Assembly (NCBI GenBank): GCA_964657325.1
Contig: CAZZVE010000005.1
Coordinates: 18,804 to 82,803 of the forward strand
DNA: 64,000 bases
Direction: 5' to 3'
DNA from: JBBQVS01 sp964657325
Lineage (GTDB): Bacteria > Chloroflexota > Ktedonobacteria > Ktedonobacterales > Ktedonobacteraceae
Made by a program: the position numbers and the translations under genes. Positions 41,089-50,543 of this stretch are shown here, piece by piece (the stretch's first letter is position 1; each line of letters opens with the position of its first letter). Below the pieces are notes generated by a model, which saw nothing but the letters and a program-made list of their open reading frames with translations, searched no databases and was not told where the DNA came from.

Positions 41089-43104
41089 CTACTGCAACAA
41101 AACTACTGCATCCACCGCGTCTACCTCAACCTGTCCTGTAATATGCTTCCCATCGAGTAATGAAGCAAAAGTGCCGCTTGGCAACATCACATGTTGTAGC
41201 TGTTCAGTATGATTGAGCAAGAAGTAGATAGACTTCCCATCTGCTCTTACGCGTTTTGTGACTTCAACGCCTATGGGTGCTTCCAATACTGGTGCAATTC
41301 CCGCTTGCAGACAAAGCTGCTGTGTGAGCTTGTCAAGCAATTCGTTGTTGCTTTGCGTAGCTAGATAATAGGCGTGTCCTTGCCCAAAAGAATTGACCGT
41401 CAAGGCGGGATTATTGGCGTAATAATCGTTCGTAAAGACACCAAGAGCTTGCGCACTCTCTACATGAATAAGTTCACCCCATACGCTAGCTGAATATGTT
41501 CCTTGTAACGCACCTTCTTGAATAAGAACCTGATTGGTCATCTCCGGCGTTAAGGGATCAAACTCTTCGACGTGAATACCCAGTAGCTTCCGAAGTTCAG
41601 CAGGATAACCACCTAGACAAACATGATTGCTTTCATCAACGATACCGCTAAAGAAGGTCGTCAAGAAAGTACCACCTTGCTCGACAAATTGCTCAAAGTT
41701 TTTCGCAACACTTGGACGCAGCATATATAAGAGAGGAGCAACGACAAGCTTATACTTGCTCAGATCGCTATCGGGTGATACAACATCAACGGCAATATTG
41801 AACTTGTGAAATGCGCGATAGTAGGTTAAGAGTTGCTCCCAATAGTGTAAGCGGTTACTTGGTCCTGGCAAATATTCAACTGCCCACCAGTTTTGCCAAT
41901 CCATCACAATTGCCACCTGAGCGGGAACATGAGAATTCACAACATCGGGTGAGAGTTTTTGCAGGTCTGACCCTACCTGTGCCACTTGCTGAAAAATGCG
42001 CGTATGCTCACTGCCTTCATGTGGTACCATTGCGCTATGGAACTGCTCGGCACCTGCTAGAGATTGTCGCCATTGAAAGAATAGGACGCCATCAGCACCG
42101 TGTGCGAGTGCCTGTAAGCTATGCAAGCGCATCCGTCCTGGACGCTTATGTGGATTTTGTGGCTGCCAGTTGACTTGACTGGGACTTTGCTCCATGATGA
42201 GATGAGGCTTTCCACTTTTTAGTGAACGCATAAGGTCATGTGGAAAGGCAACTTCCCACGCTTGCGCAGAGATTGGAGGGTACATGTCAAACGAAATAAC
42301 ATCCATATGTGGTGCCCATGCAAAACCGTCAACGGGCTTGAAACCAACCATCAAGTTTGTTGTCAGAGGAATCGCTGGCGTGATTGCGCGTAGTATATCC
42401 TCTTCGACACGATAGCAAGCAAGAAGCGAGTCGGACATAAAACGCCAGTAGTCCAAGCTTTGCGTTGGATTGTTTTGTGCAGGCGTAATGCGTGGCGGAA
42501 GAATGTCTTCCCAGTCGTAGTAGCGTTGACTCCAAAAACTTGTGCCCCATGCTGAATTGACAGCCTCTAGCGATTGATAACGTTCTTGCAGCCAGACACG
42601 GAACGCCTCAGCACAATTATCGCAATAACACACAGATGTATGACAACCGTACTCGTTGTTTAAGTGCCACATAGTGAGTGCGGGATGCTTTGCGTATCTT
42701 TCGGCAAGCTGTTGAACCAATGCCCCTGATTTACGTCGAAAATCGGGACTGTTTGGGCAATAATGTTGCCGTGAGCCATGGGACATGCGTCTACCATTGC
42801 GTGTCACTGGCAGCATTGAGGGATACAGACGACTCATCCACGTTGGCGGTGACGCTGTTCCCGTTGCGAGGTCGGCTGCGATACCATTTTGTGCCAGCAT
42901 GTCCATGATGCGATCTAATTGCTCAAAGGAATACTGATCTGGTTTAGGTTCGAGCATAGCCCACGAGAAAATATTGATAGATGTCATGTTGACGTGGGCT
43001 AGCTTCATGAGCCGCATATCTTCGGTCCATATAGCTTCGGGCCACTGCTCAGGGTTATAATCTCCACCATAGAAAAGGGTACCAGGAAAAATAGTGTTCT
43101 GCAT
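41089..43104 (-). CDS. Beta-galactosidase, glycoside hydrolase family 42
   Basis: A 671-residue intracellular enzyme cleaving terminal beta-galactosides. It begins with the GH42 strand FYGGDYNPEQWP. The acid/base Glu is in HLNNEYG (near 150) and the nucleophile Glu in LIMEQSPSQVNW (near 308). A zinc cluster CYCDNC follows the acid/base (near 160). The trimerisation and C-terminal beta domains extend to the end. No signal peptide. ATG 43104 follows GGAGC and is preferred to the longer frame at 43140. No sugar transporter is adjacent. Confidence 0.93.
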   Translation of the reverse strand: MQNTIFPGTLFYGGDYNPEQWPEAIWTEDMRLMKLAHVNMTSINIFSWAMLEPKPDQYSFEQLDRIMDMLAQNGIAADLATGTASPPTWMSRLYPSMLPVTRNGRRMSHGSRQHYCPNSPDFRRKSGALVQQLAERYAKHPALTMWHLNNEYGCHTSVCYCDNCAEAFRVWLQERYQSLEAVNSAWGTSFWSQRYYDWEDILPPRITPAQNNPTQSLDYWRFMSDSLLACYRVEEDILRAITPAIPLTTNLMVGFKPVDGFAWAPHMDVISFDMYPPISAQAWEVAFPHDLMRSLKSGKPHLIMEQSPSQVNWQPQNPHKRPGRMRLHSLQALAHGADGVLFFQWRQSLAGAEQFHSAMVPHEGSEHTRIFQQVAQVGSDLQKLSPDVVNSHVPAQVAIVMDWQNWWAVEYLPGPSNRLHYWEQLLTYYRAFHKFNIAVDVVSPDSDLSKYKLVVAPLLYMLRPSVAKNFEQFVEQGGTFLTTFFSGIVDESNHVCLGGYPAELRKLLGIHVEEFDPLTPEMTNQVLIQEGALQGTYSASVWGELIHVESAQALGVFTNDYYANNPALTVNSFGQGHAYYLATQSNNELLDKLTQQLCLQAGIAPVLEAPIGVEVTKRVRADGKSIYFLLNHTEQLQHVMLPSGTFASLLDGKHITGQVEVDAVDAVVLLQ

Positions 43105-43152
43105 GCGGAAAAGCTCCACCTGTACTAAGAAGAGATACAAGTTCTCTTCTGA

Positions 43153-44037
43153 TTATCTTTGCGTGTCACGTAACGCGTCGTGCATAGCTTGCTCGACTTC
43201 AATAAGAAGGCGCGTACGAAGTTGTGTTGCCCATTCTTCGTCCCATGCATTCTGTGTCTGAAGCATATGTTTGCAATGTACAAGTGGGTCCTGTACATCT
43301 TCGTCTCTAGACTGCTGAGGAAATAGAGCAGGGGCAATGAATACTTCAAGTAAAACTGATCCCTGTCCCTCGCGCGCATGCTGTATAGCATGTTGCATTG
43401 TTTCATAGACAGAAAGCACATCATTTCCTTCTATGACGTAATGGGCTAAAGCTTCTGGTAGTACATCTACTGAAAGGCAAGAGCTTTTGCTGGTAAGCGT
43501 ATTCTGACAGCTATGCTCACAGATGAAAATAATGGGAAGGGAATGATGAGCCGAAAAACGTATGCCTTCGAGGAAATCTGCTTCTGTAACAACATCATCG
43601 CCACAGTAGGCGATAGTGACAACAGGCACCTTGCGTAACTTTGAGGCGAACGCAATTCCAGAAGCATGCAAAATCTGTGTTGCGACAGGCGCGGAGCCTG
43701 TAACTGTATTATGCTTATGATAGCTCCAATGAACCTGTCCTGCTTCCTGACTTCCATCTGCCTGGCCTTGTACATGTGTGCAAAAGACCTCATACGGCGA
43801 CATTCCTATAGCCATAATAACACCAAGGTCACGGTAGTGGGGCAGAGTAAAATCTTTCCCCACCTCGATGCAAACCGCGCTTCCAACTTGCGCAGCCTCG
43901 TAGCCCCGACAACTTACATAGGTCGTCGGGTCTTCTGCATATAATTGACAGATGTATTCATCAACAAGCCTTGTGAGCAACATGCGCTCATACAAGTTCT
44001 TTGCGAGCTGAATTTGTGAGTTAGAAGAGGATAGCAT
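43153..44037 (-). CDS. Thiamine-diphosphate dehydrogenase E1-alpha-like protein, degenerate
   Basis: A 294-residue protein resembling the alpha subunit of branched-chain 2-oxo acid or pyruvate dehydrogenase (SCRGYEAAQVGSA, PHYRDLGVIMAIG). Its ThDP motif is altered: the usual GDG is G146-D-D148, and the NN that completes it is H175-S176. The Asn that binds the metal is missing, so binding of Mg-ThDP is doubtful. It has no beta partner next to it; an intact fused alpha/beta enzyme is encoded at 45705 on the other strand. It may be an inactive paralog with a regulatory or structural role. The C-terminus is shorter than usual. Confidence 0.8.
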   Translation of the reverse strand: MLSSSNSQIQLAKNLYERMLLTRLVDEYICQLYAEDPTTYVSCRGYEAAQVGSAVCIEVGKDFTLPHYRDLGVIMAIGMSPYEVFCTHVQGQADGSQEAGQVHWSYHKHNTVTGSAPVATQILHASGIAFASKLRKVPVVTIAYCGDDVVTEADFLEGIRFSAHHSLPIIFICEHSCQNTLTSKSSCLSVDVLPEALAHYVIEGNDVLSVYETMQHAIQHAREGQGSVLLEVFIAPALFPQQSRDEDVQDPLVHCKHMLQTQNAWDEEWATQLRTRLLIEVEQAMHDALRDTQR

Positions 44038-44142
44038 AGGTACTCTTATAGGTAATTCTTATAGCCAAAGGCTCTCGTCTTTCATAACAAGCACAGTCAT
44101 TATATGCTGAATTCAGTACCGGAAGCAACAAGAAATATGTTG

Positions 44143-45498
44143 TCATGCATATCTCTTATTAACAATAGCTTCCACTTTGCCGCCTGGACGTAGAGCGAGA
44201 TTGTGAGCTGGATCAGGTTCTATAGTTTGTCCAGGAATGAGTGTAAGTGCTGTGTGTTGGGCGAGTGTTGCTATGAGCAACTGTCCTTCCATAAGTGCAA
44301 AGTAGTTGCCGATACAGATACGAGGCCCAGCACCAAAGGGTATATAGGCATAGCGAGGAAGCAGTTTCTCATGTTCAAGTGTGAAATGTTCAGGGTTGAA
44401 CACCTCAGGGTCAGGAAAGTACAATGAATTTCGTTGTATCGTGTAAGGTGATAAAAAGACATTATATCCCTTTGGTATTAGATAGCCATCAATCTCAATG
44501 TCATGTAATGCCTCTCGCAATATTGCGGCGGCTGGTGGATAGAGGCGCATCGTTTCTTTGAAGACCTGTAAGCAGTAGGGTAAATGTACGAGGTCATCGT
44601 ACGTTGGTGTTCGTCCCTGTAGCACCGTATCAACCTCTTGTTGTACTTTCGTATAGATATCCGAGTGCTGACAGAGAAAGTACCATGTCCAGGTAAGAGC
44701 GGCAGCTGTCGTCTCATGTCCAGCACCAAAGAGGGTCAAGCATTCATCCATGAGTTGCCCGTTGCTCATGACCTTGCCATCCTCATCTTTGGCTTGTAAC
44801 AAGACAGATAAAAAGTTATTGTGTTCAGTCTTACTTTGACGCTGTTCTGCGATCATCTCCTGAATGTGACCTTCTACCACTTGCGTTGATTTACGAACAC
44901 GAAGATTGCGTTGTGTAGGCCAACTAAGTGGAGGCGTAAAAAGTGAGGTAAGCTTATGCACTGTATGCTCAAAGCCAATACCCATTGCTGCACCAAGCTC
45001 GTCAGCTTCGCTAAATACATCTGCATCGAAGAGAACTTTGCCAATGATGCTCATTGTCAGGCTAATCATTTGCTTGTTCAGGTCAATTGTCTCGCCTTCA
45101 CTCCACTCTTGCTGAATGCGTTCTCCATAGCGAACGATAGTATCCGCATAACTCGCAATATGTCGAGGTTGAAAAACTGGAGCCATGAGCTTACGTTGAT
45201 GACGATGAAACTCACCTTCACTGATAAAGAGGCCATTACCATCCATCGCCTTGTGCAGTATCCGACCTTTGCTAAATTCATACGCATGGTCAACCAAAAT
45301 GCTTTGTATATGCTCTGCTCTGTTGAACATAATAACAGGCACTGGTCCTATGTGAAAACCACAAACATCATTCGCTTGAGCTACTTGCAAAAGGAAGCTC
45401 ATACGCTTCCTCATGAAAGCTGGTAAGCTCCCGACGAGAGGTGGCTCACGAAGATATGGAATTGTTTTAGACGATTTCGTCTTGCTTGCAGCTACCAT
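44143..45498 (-). CDS. Cytochrome P450 (CYP4/CYP102-like)
   Basis: A 451-residue P450, longer than the one at 27211 and of the fatty-acid/terpene-hydroxylase-like type. I-helix FGAGHETTAAALTW (near 265) with the acid-Thr pair, ExxR in KETMRLYPP (near 325) and the heme loop PFGAGPRICIGN (Cys near 400). The N-terminus is hydrophilic, so it is soluble. No redox partner is adjacent. Neighbours are the degenerate E1-alpha gene downstream and the divergent fused E1 gene upstream. GGAGAA lies before ATG 45498. Confidence 0.93.
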   Translation of the reverse strand: MVAASKTKSSKTIPYLREPPLVGSLPAFMRKRMSFLLQVAQANDVCGFHIGPVPVIMFNRAEHIQSILVDHAYEFSKGRILHKAMDGNGLFISEGEFHRHQRKLMAPVFQPRHIASYADTIVRYGERIQQEWSEGETIDLNKQMISLTMSIIGKVLFDADVFSEADELGAAMGIGFEHTVHKLTSLFTPPLSWPTQRNLRVRKSTQVVEGHIQEMIAEQRQSKTEHNNFLSVLLQAKDEDGKVMSNGQLMDECLTLFGAGHETTAAALTWTWYFLCQHSDIYTKVQQEVDTVLQGRTPTYDDLVHLPYCLQVFKETMRLYPPAAAILREALHDIEIDGYLIPKGYNVFLSPYTIQRNSLYFPDPEVFNPEHFTLEHEKLLPRYAYIPFGAGPRICIGNYFALMEGQLLIATLAQHTALTLIPGQTIEPDPAHNLALRPGGKVEAIVNKRYA

Positions 45499-45704
45499 AT
45501 CTATTCTCCTTTGCTGTTTTAATCCTACAATTTCTTTCTTACACCTATTACGAAGTGCAAGGCTCTGCTGTTGCTACCCGATTTTCTAGCAACATTGCTT
45601 TTCCTGTGTGCCGATTTTATAATGAAGCGATGAAATGTAGTGTGTCTACGAAATGAAAGCCAACAATGTCAATGACGACATCAAAGAGAGGCGGCATATA
45701 TAAT

Positions 45705-47801
45705 ATGACAGTAAATATTCGAGAGGTAGAGGCGAATACAGCAGCATTGTCGCTGGATGTAGTCGCGCTCTATCGCACAATGGTTACGGCGAGAGTTACA
45801 AACGATCTTCTAAAAACACGTAAAACGCAGGGCAAATATCCTTTTTATATTGGCTGTGCTGGTCATGAAACGATGGCGGCGGTTGTTGCGGCCCTTGAGC
45901 CAACGGATTGGCTCGCGTTATATTATCGAGATTTGGGCGCATGGTTGCAACGAACGGGCGATATAGCTGGACCAATACGCGAAGCCTATTCGCGTATTAC
46001 TGGCCCTATGGGTGCTGGACGAAATATGCCATCGCATTATAGCAGTCGGCGTCATCGCATCCTACCAGGCTTTAGTGAGATTGCAGGCCTTGCACCGTTT
46101 GCGGGTGGCTTTGGTTTTTCCATTAAGCGACATGGTGAGAACGAACTAATTCTCTATACAGGTGGCGATGGCTCTGTTGCCACAAACGACTTCAATGTAT
46201 TGCTCCGTCAGGCAGGAGTACATCAACTCCCTGTGTTTATGGTTGTCGAGGACAATGGATGGGCAATCACTGCTGAGTCTTCTATTCAATGGGGTGGCTC
46301 ACTTGTTGAGTACGCGAATGGTGCTGGCCTGTACGCCGAAGAAGTTGACGGGACTGACGTAATGGCGACCTATGAAGCGGCACGTCGGCTTGCACAGCAT
46401 ATACGCGCTGGTCAAGGGCCTGTATTGATGCATCTCCGTCTTGGTCTGCTTGACCCGCATTCAAGTAGTACAGATATTAAAGCATATCGCAAGAAAGAAG
46501 AGATCGAGTATACCTCGGCGACAAAGGACCCTGTGAAGAACTTTGCGCGTTGGCTTGTTGAACATGGACACATGCAAGAGAGCGATATCGATGCCATTCG
46601 TCGCGAGATTCGTACAGAACTAGAGCGTATTGAGCAGGAGGTGTTGCAAGAGCCAGAGCCAACGGCTGACCGTGTGCTGGATCATGTGCTGTATGTTCCA
46701 CAATGGCAACAAAATACGCCTCGCGGCCCAAGGCGCGCGACAACGATGCTTGGTGCTATTAATGAAGCTCTGGCGGAATTAGCGCAACGCGACCCCGACT
46801 TCTTTGTCTATGGACAAGATGTTGGTAGTCCAAAAGGTGGCGTCTTTGGAGCTACTGCCACACTCGTTACGCAGTATCCAGGACGAGCGATTAGTAGTCC
46901 TCTTAACGAGCAATTGATTGTTGGTATTGCTGCTGGTGCTAGCATGAAAGATGGCAAGTCACGGTGTGCCGAACTGCAATTTGTTGACTATCATCAATCC
47001 GCGACTCAGACCCTTCGGCTGGCAGCCCGTGTCTCGTATCAGACCTATGGTGACTGGAACGTGCCGCTACTCATTCGTACAAAGTCGGGCAGTGGCGGTG
47101 GTGGCCCCATTTCAAGTAGTGGCTCTGGCGGTGGTGCTTACGGACATTCTAATGCTGGTGAGCAGTGGTTTACGACAGTCCCAGGAATGATTACCGTCTG
47201 TCCCTCGACACCGTTTGATGCGAAGGGACTCTTGTTAGAGTCTGCACGAGCGCAATCACCCGTTGTCTTTCTGGAACGTGGACGCCTCTATCGCTCTGAG
47301 CCACCAAAGGACAGTGCTGGTAATCTTATTCCAGCTATGGCAGAGTTCTGGAGTGTACCCGAAGGCTACTATACACAACCTTTAGGAAAAGCACGTCGCT
47401 TGCGTATCGGTGAGGGACCAACAAGCCTTGCTATCATTGCGTGGGGCGTCATGGTGCTAGAGGCGTGTACAGCTGCCGCTGATATCGTCAAACAACACGG
47501 TGGAGCTATTGAGGTCGTAGACTTACGTACCCTTGCACCGTTTGACGAAGAGACAGTGCGGACGGCTGTGAAAGAAGCGAATCGTGTGCTTGTCGTCACG
47601 GAGGAAGCTGACTTGACCAGCTTTGGACGTCATATTCATTCCTGGATCGTCGAAAACTGCTTCTATGACCTGGACAGCACTCCCGCCTTCATCTCTGCCA
47701 TTAATGCGCCTGCTGCTCCCTATAACGTCGCGGAAGAAGAGGCTTTCTTTCCTTCGGCTGTCACCATCGAAGAGAAAATCGAAGAATTATTAGCGGAGTA
47801 A
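45705..47801 (+). CDS. Fused 2-oxo acid dehydrogenase E1 alpha/beta subunit
   Basis: A 698-residue fusion of the two E1 subunits of a branched-chain 2-oxo acid (or pyruvate) dehydrogenase. The alpha half (about 1-335) has an intact ThDP motif, GGDGSVATNDFN to VVEDNGW (near 150-190). After a short linker the beta half (about 345-698) starts TTMLGAINEALAELAQRDP and includes FVYGQDVG and the C-terminal VVDLRTLAPFDEETV. It decarboxylates 2-oxo acids with ThDP and passes the acyl group to an E2 lipoyl protein, not encoded in the window. GAGAGGCGG precedes ATG 45705; an upstream ATG at 45666 is less likely. Confidence 0.9.
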   Translation: MTVNIREVEANTAALSLDVVALYRTMVTARVTNDLLKTRKTQGKYPFYIGCAGHETMAAVVAALEPTDWLALYYRDLGAWLQRTGDIAGPIREAYSRITGPMGAGRNMPSHYSSRRHRILPGFSEIAGLAPFAGGFGFSIKRHGENELILYTGGDGSVATNDFNVLLRQAGVHQLPVFMVVEDNGWAITAESSIQWGGSLVEYANGAGLYAEEVDGTDVMATYEAARRLAQHIRAGQGPVLMHLRLGLLDPHSSSTDIKAYRKKEEIEYTSATKDPVKNFARWLVEHGHMQESDIDAIRREIRTELERIEQEVLQEPEPTADRVLDHVLYVPQWQQNTPRGPRRATTMLGAINEALAELAQRDPDFFVYGQDVGSPKGGVFGATATLVTQYPGRAISSPLNEQLIVGIAAGASMKDGKSRCAELQFVDYHQSATQTLRLAARVSYQTYGDWNVPLLIRTKSGSGGGGPISSSGSGGGAYGHSNAGEQWFTTVPGMITVCPSTPFDAKGLLLESARAQSPVVFLERGRLYRSEPPKDSAGNLIPAMAEFWSVPEGYYTQPLGKARRLRIGEGPTSLAIIAWGVMVLEACTAAADIVKQHGGAIEVVDLRTLAPFDEETVRTAVKEANRVLVVTEEADLTSFGRHIHSWIVENCFYDLDSTPAFISAINAPAAPYNVAEEEAFFPSAVTIEEKIEELLAE

Positions 47802-47859
47802 TGCACTTGTAAGCCCAATGGAAGCCCACAAGAGGCTTCCATTGGGCTTACAAGTGCAT
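47801..47859 (+). terminator. Perfect 26-bp hairpin after the fused E1 gene
   Basis: Arms 47801-47826 and 47834-47859 are exact inverted copies with a 7-base loop. The first arm begins at the last base of the stop codon. No U-tract follows, so it may act as an mRNA end-protecting stem rather than a simple terminator. Confidence 0.8.
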
Positions 47860-47994
47860 AAACGAACCAATGAAGTACTCTTGTATCAATATCGTAGCAA
47901 ATAATCTCGACGAATTGGAGAAATTATGCTACACTGCGTCCAATAAAGAAGACGAAGCAATACTTCTTGCGTGTACGAAAGGCAGGAAAAATAT

Positions 47995-48954
47995 ATGACA
48001 ACCTGTGTATCTTGTGGTAACGATGTCACTGGAAAGAAATTCTGTCAACACTGCGGAACTCCTGTACAGTCTACGGTAGCTTCTGCTAGCAATACATCTA
48101 TAACAACATGTCCCCGTTGTGGCGAGGAAGTCAACGCGCACTCCGCATTTTGTATGCACTGCGGTTCGGCACTACAGGCGGCTCAATCAACTGCTTCTCC
48201 TGTGCAGCCACGCCCTACAGCGCGTCCTTGTCCAGCTTGTCAGCAGGCGGTGCCAATAGATAGCGCATTTTGTATTCATTGTGGGCAGAATATGAATACT
48301 CCTGTAGCTCAGCCCGTCGCTGCCGCGCCTGTCTATTGCAATACTTGTGGCAGACAAAATGCTCCGGGTACGCGTTTTTGTGGAGGATGTGGTAGCCCAC
48401 TTTCGGCACCTCAGCCGGGACAATATGTACCACAACAATCATATGGACAACAACAAGGTCAGCCGGGACAATATCCACAACCAGTCTATGGACAAGCATC
48501 ATATCAGCAACCTCAGTATCCACAACAATATAATCAGGGAAGCTATCAACAGCAACCGATGATGGGTCAGCAACCAATGACCTTACGTTGTCCTGTGTGT
48601 ATGGCGATGGCCCCTATGGGTACTCCTAATTGCCCAAGTTGCCGTACAAGTCTTGCAGGTGTTGTACCTACACCTGCAAATATGCAAGTGCAAGGACAAC
48701 AAGGAATGCTTGGTGGTATAGGCAACCTCTTGCAAGGCAACAATGGTAATATGGCAATGGGTGCTCTAGGTGGTGCCGCCGCGGTTATTGGAGGAGAAAT
48801 GCTTCTGCATGGTGTCGAGAACTCCATAGAAAACCGTGTCGAGGGTGACATGGGCTATGGTGGCTATGAACATCATCGTCATCACCATCGTCGTGAAGAT
48901 GAAGGGCTACTCGGCGGTCTTGGTGATATAGCAAATGATGTGGGTCTCTTCTAA
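47995..48954 (+). CDS. Multiple zinc-ribbon protein with Gln/Gly-rich region
   Basis: A 319-residue soluble protein with five zinc-ribbon units: CVSCG/CQHCG, CPRCG/CMHCG, CPACQ/CIHCG, CNTCG/CGGCG (within the first ~135 residues) and CPVCM/CPSCR (near 200-220). A Gln/Tyr/Pro-rich stretch (about 138-195) lies between the fourth and fifth, and a Gly/Met/Asn-rich segment and a His-rich patch (HHRHHHRR) near the end. Similar to the zinc-ribbon protein at 2191 in its first unit. Role unknown; repeated ribbons often mediate protein contacts. AAAGGCAGG lies before ATG 47995. Confidence 0.75.
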   Translation: MTTCVSCGNDVTGKKFCQHCGTPVQSTVASASNTSITTCPRCGEEVNAHSAFCMHCGSALQAAQSTASPVQPRPTARPCPACQQAVPIDSAFCIHCGQNMNTPVAQPVAAAPVYCNTCGRQNAPGTRFCGGCGSPLSAPQPGQYVPQQSYGQQQGQPGQYPQPVYGQASYQQPQYPQQYNQGSYQQQPMMGQQPMTLRCPVCMAMAPMGTPNCPSCRTSLAGVVPTPANMQVQGQQGMLGGIGNLLQGNNGNMAMGALGGAAAVIGGEMLLHGVENSIENRVEGDMGYGGYEHHRHHHRREDEGLLGGLGDIANDVGLF

Positions 48955-48977
48955 GAGCTTGTAAATTTGTATACGAT

Positions 48978-49021
48978 GCGCGGACGCTCACTTTCGACTG
49001 TCCATACTCACCCGTCCGCGC
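48978..49021. terminator. Possible bidirectional terminator hairpin
   Basis: GCGCGGACG (48978-48986) and CGTCCGCGC (49013-49021) pair over 9 G/C-rich positions around a 26-base loop, between convergent genes. No U-tract. Confidence 0.4.
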
Positions 49022-49038
49022 AAACCACGTCCCTCATC

Positions 49039-49677
49039 CTATCCAGCTTGAGCTGTTCCCTCGAACTGTCTGTTTGTTTCCTTTACTTCCTGTAGGCGCC
49101 TTCCTCCTATAACAAGGAGGCTTAGAGCCATCAACCCTAACCAGATGATACCAACAATTCCAGTCACAACCATCCAGCCTCCTCCATTGTTAGTTGTTAC
49201 TAATGAACCAATTGTGATTCTTAAAGGTACCGTTAGAGGCACAAGTAGAGCAGTTATACAGAACACAGCCACCGTGAGGTACTGACGCTTTTCGTCAAAG
49301 GCAAGCGCAAGAAAGAGGAAATGCAGACCTACCGCCAGCGTTGCTACTGGAATCACAAATTCTGGATGATGAAGTGAATGTGCAATGACAATTGCTAGTA
49401 TATATCCAACAAGTGATAACGCGACTCCAATGCTATAGAGCCAAACCATGCGGCTATTTACAAAGAGTTTAGGGCCTGTAAGCCCGTGCAAACGCATGGA
49501 GAAACGAAGCGTGAGAAACAGGAGAGGTAGGGACACAAGCAGAGGTAGAAGCAGCGAGACAACTAATGGAAATCCTTTAATATTAGTTAGGGCAAGGTAT
49601 CCCCAGCCCCAGACCATGACGGTATACACAAAAAGCGAAAATCTCATACTTCGTAGTGCTCGAATTTCGTTTTTCAT
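49039..49677 (-). CDS. Membrane protein downstream of marR
   Basis: A 212-residue protein with six to seven hydrophobic segments and short loops; a short basic N-terminus (MKNEIRALRSMRFS) precedes the first helix. No motif recognised. It starts 59 bases after the MarR-type gene on the same strand, so it may belong to the MarR-controlled transcript, as effector transporters often do. The ribosome-binding sequence is weak. Confidence 0.6.
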   Translation of the reverse strand: MKNEIRALRSMRFSLFVYTVMVWGWGYLALTNIKGFPLVVSLLLPLLVSLPLLFLTLRFSMRLHGLTGPKLFVNSRMVWLYSIGVALSLVGYILAIVIAHSLHHPEFVIPVATLAVGLHFLFLALAFDEKRQYLTVAVFCITALLVPLTVPLRITIGSLVTTNNGGGWMVVTGIVGIIWLGLMALSLLVIGGRRLQEVKETNRQFEGTAQAG

Positions 49678-49736
49678 AACGTAAAAAAATCCCTTCGTTG
49701 TAGTTCATCACTGTTTTTAGGCAAACACAATACGCA

Positions 49737-50264
49737 TTACGAGGTACTATCTTGCTCCTCCGGCAAGAGGCGTTCGAGTTCCTGTTTCTGCCATGCACGG
49801 ATAGCTCGTAGTATACGTGCTGTTTCGGTCAGTTCTTCTACAGGAAAATCAATGACTTGGGCCGCAACGATCTTCATTTCGCGTTGAAGCATGTTCGACA
49901 TGTACGACCTGCCTTCCTTCGTGAGTTGCACGAAGTGAGAGCGTTTATGCGCTGGATTTTCAGAAAACGCGACATACCCTTCTTCAACAAGCTTACCAAT
50001 CAACTTCTGAATGTACTGGCGAGAAACGGATTGTGCGTGAGCAAGCTGAGGCATCGTTTGAGGCTTCTTAAAGAAAAGAGAAAGCAAAACGCTTCTCCTT
50101 CCCAGAGATATTTCCTCATGTCCGTAAATGCGTGCGATGAACTCGTTGGACTGGTGATACAGTTTCTCTGTTTCAATGTAGATTTCTTGCAAAGCTATTA
50201 ACGCTTCGCGGCTAGATAGAGCACCAGGTGGAGTATTTCGTTGTTCTTCAGCTTGACTACTCAT
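49737..50264 (-). CDS. MarR family transcriptional regulator
   Basis: A 175-residue winged-helix regulator. The HTH region QTMPQLAHAQSVSRQYIQKLIGKLVEEGYV (in two parts near 75-105) is followed by the wing with NPAHKRSHFVQLTKEG. Helices at both ends form the dimer interface. MarR proteins repress their own gene and a neighbouring efflux or stress gene and release on binding small molecules or oxidants. The ATG 50264 start is preceded by GAGAGA; upstream sequence holds a promoter with two perfect palindromes, consistent with self-regulation. Confidence 0.9.
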   Translation of the reverse strand: MSSQAEEQRNTPPGALSSREALIALQEIYIETEKLYHQSNEFIARIYGHEEISLGRRSVLLSLFFKKPQTMPQLAHAQSVSRQYIQKLIGKLVEEGYVAFSENPAHKRSHFVQLTKEGRSYMSNMLQREMKIVAAQVIDFPVEELTETARILRAIRAWQKQELERLLPEEQDSTS

Positions 50265-50291
50265 TAATGTCTTTTCTCTCCAACGAATCCT

Positions 50292-50352
50292 CTTATTTGA
50301 CAACCGAGTTGTCAAATAAGTATAAGGTATTGACAACCGAGTTGTCAATACC
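50292..50352 (-). promoter_or_regulatory. marR promoter with two perfect palindromic operators
   Basis: Operator 1 (50292-50320) has 13-bp arms and operator 2 (50326-50352) has 12-bp arms; both contain TTGACAACCGAGTTGTCAA with a 3-base centre. Centres are 33 bp apart, about three helix turns. On the minus strand the -35 TTGACA (50348-50343) lies in operator 2 and the -10 TATACT (50324-50319) lies between and into operator 1, with an 18-base spacer. A dimer on either site would block RNA polymerase. Confidence 0.8.
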
Positions 50353-50543
50353 TGGACGAAAGCGAAACTAGTCTTCCTACTCAAGAGTACCCAAATTGGC
50401 TATTCTTCTTCCTGTTTTGATGGGTATGTGTTGCGATGGTGCTAGAAACCGTCTATAATACTGCGAGATAAGACAGATCGTGCCTGAAACAATACAGTTG
50501 TGACCGTTGATATGTATATATGCTTTCATCAGCTAGGACAACA

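Noticed and set aside
44956..45426. A 156-residue plus-strand frame
   Set aside because: It is antisense to the second P450, whose catalytic motifs are all present.
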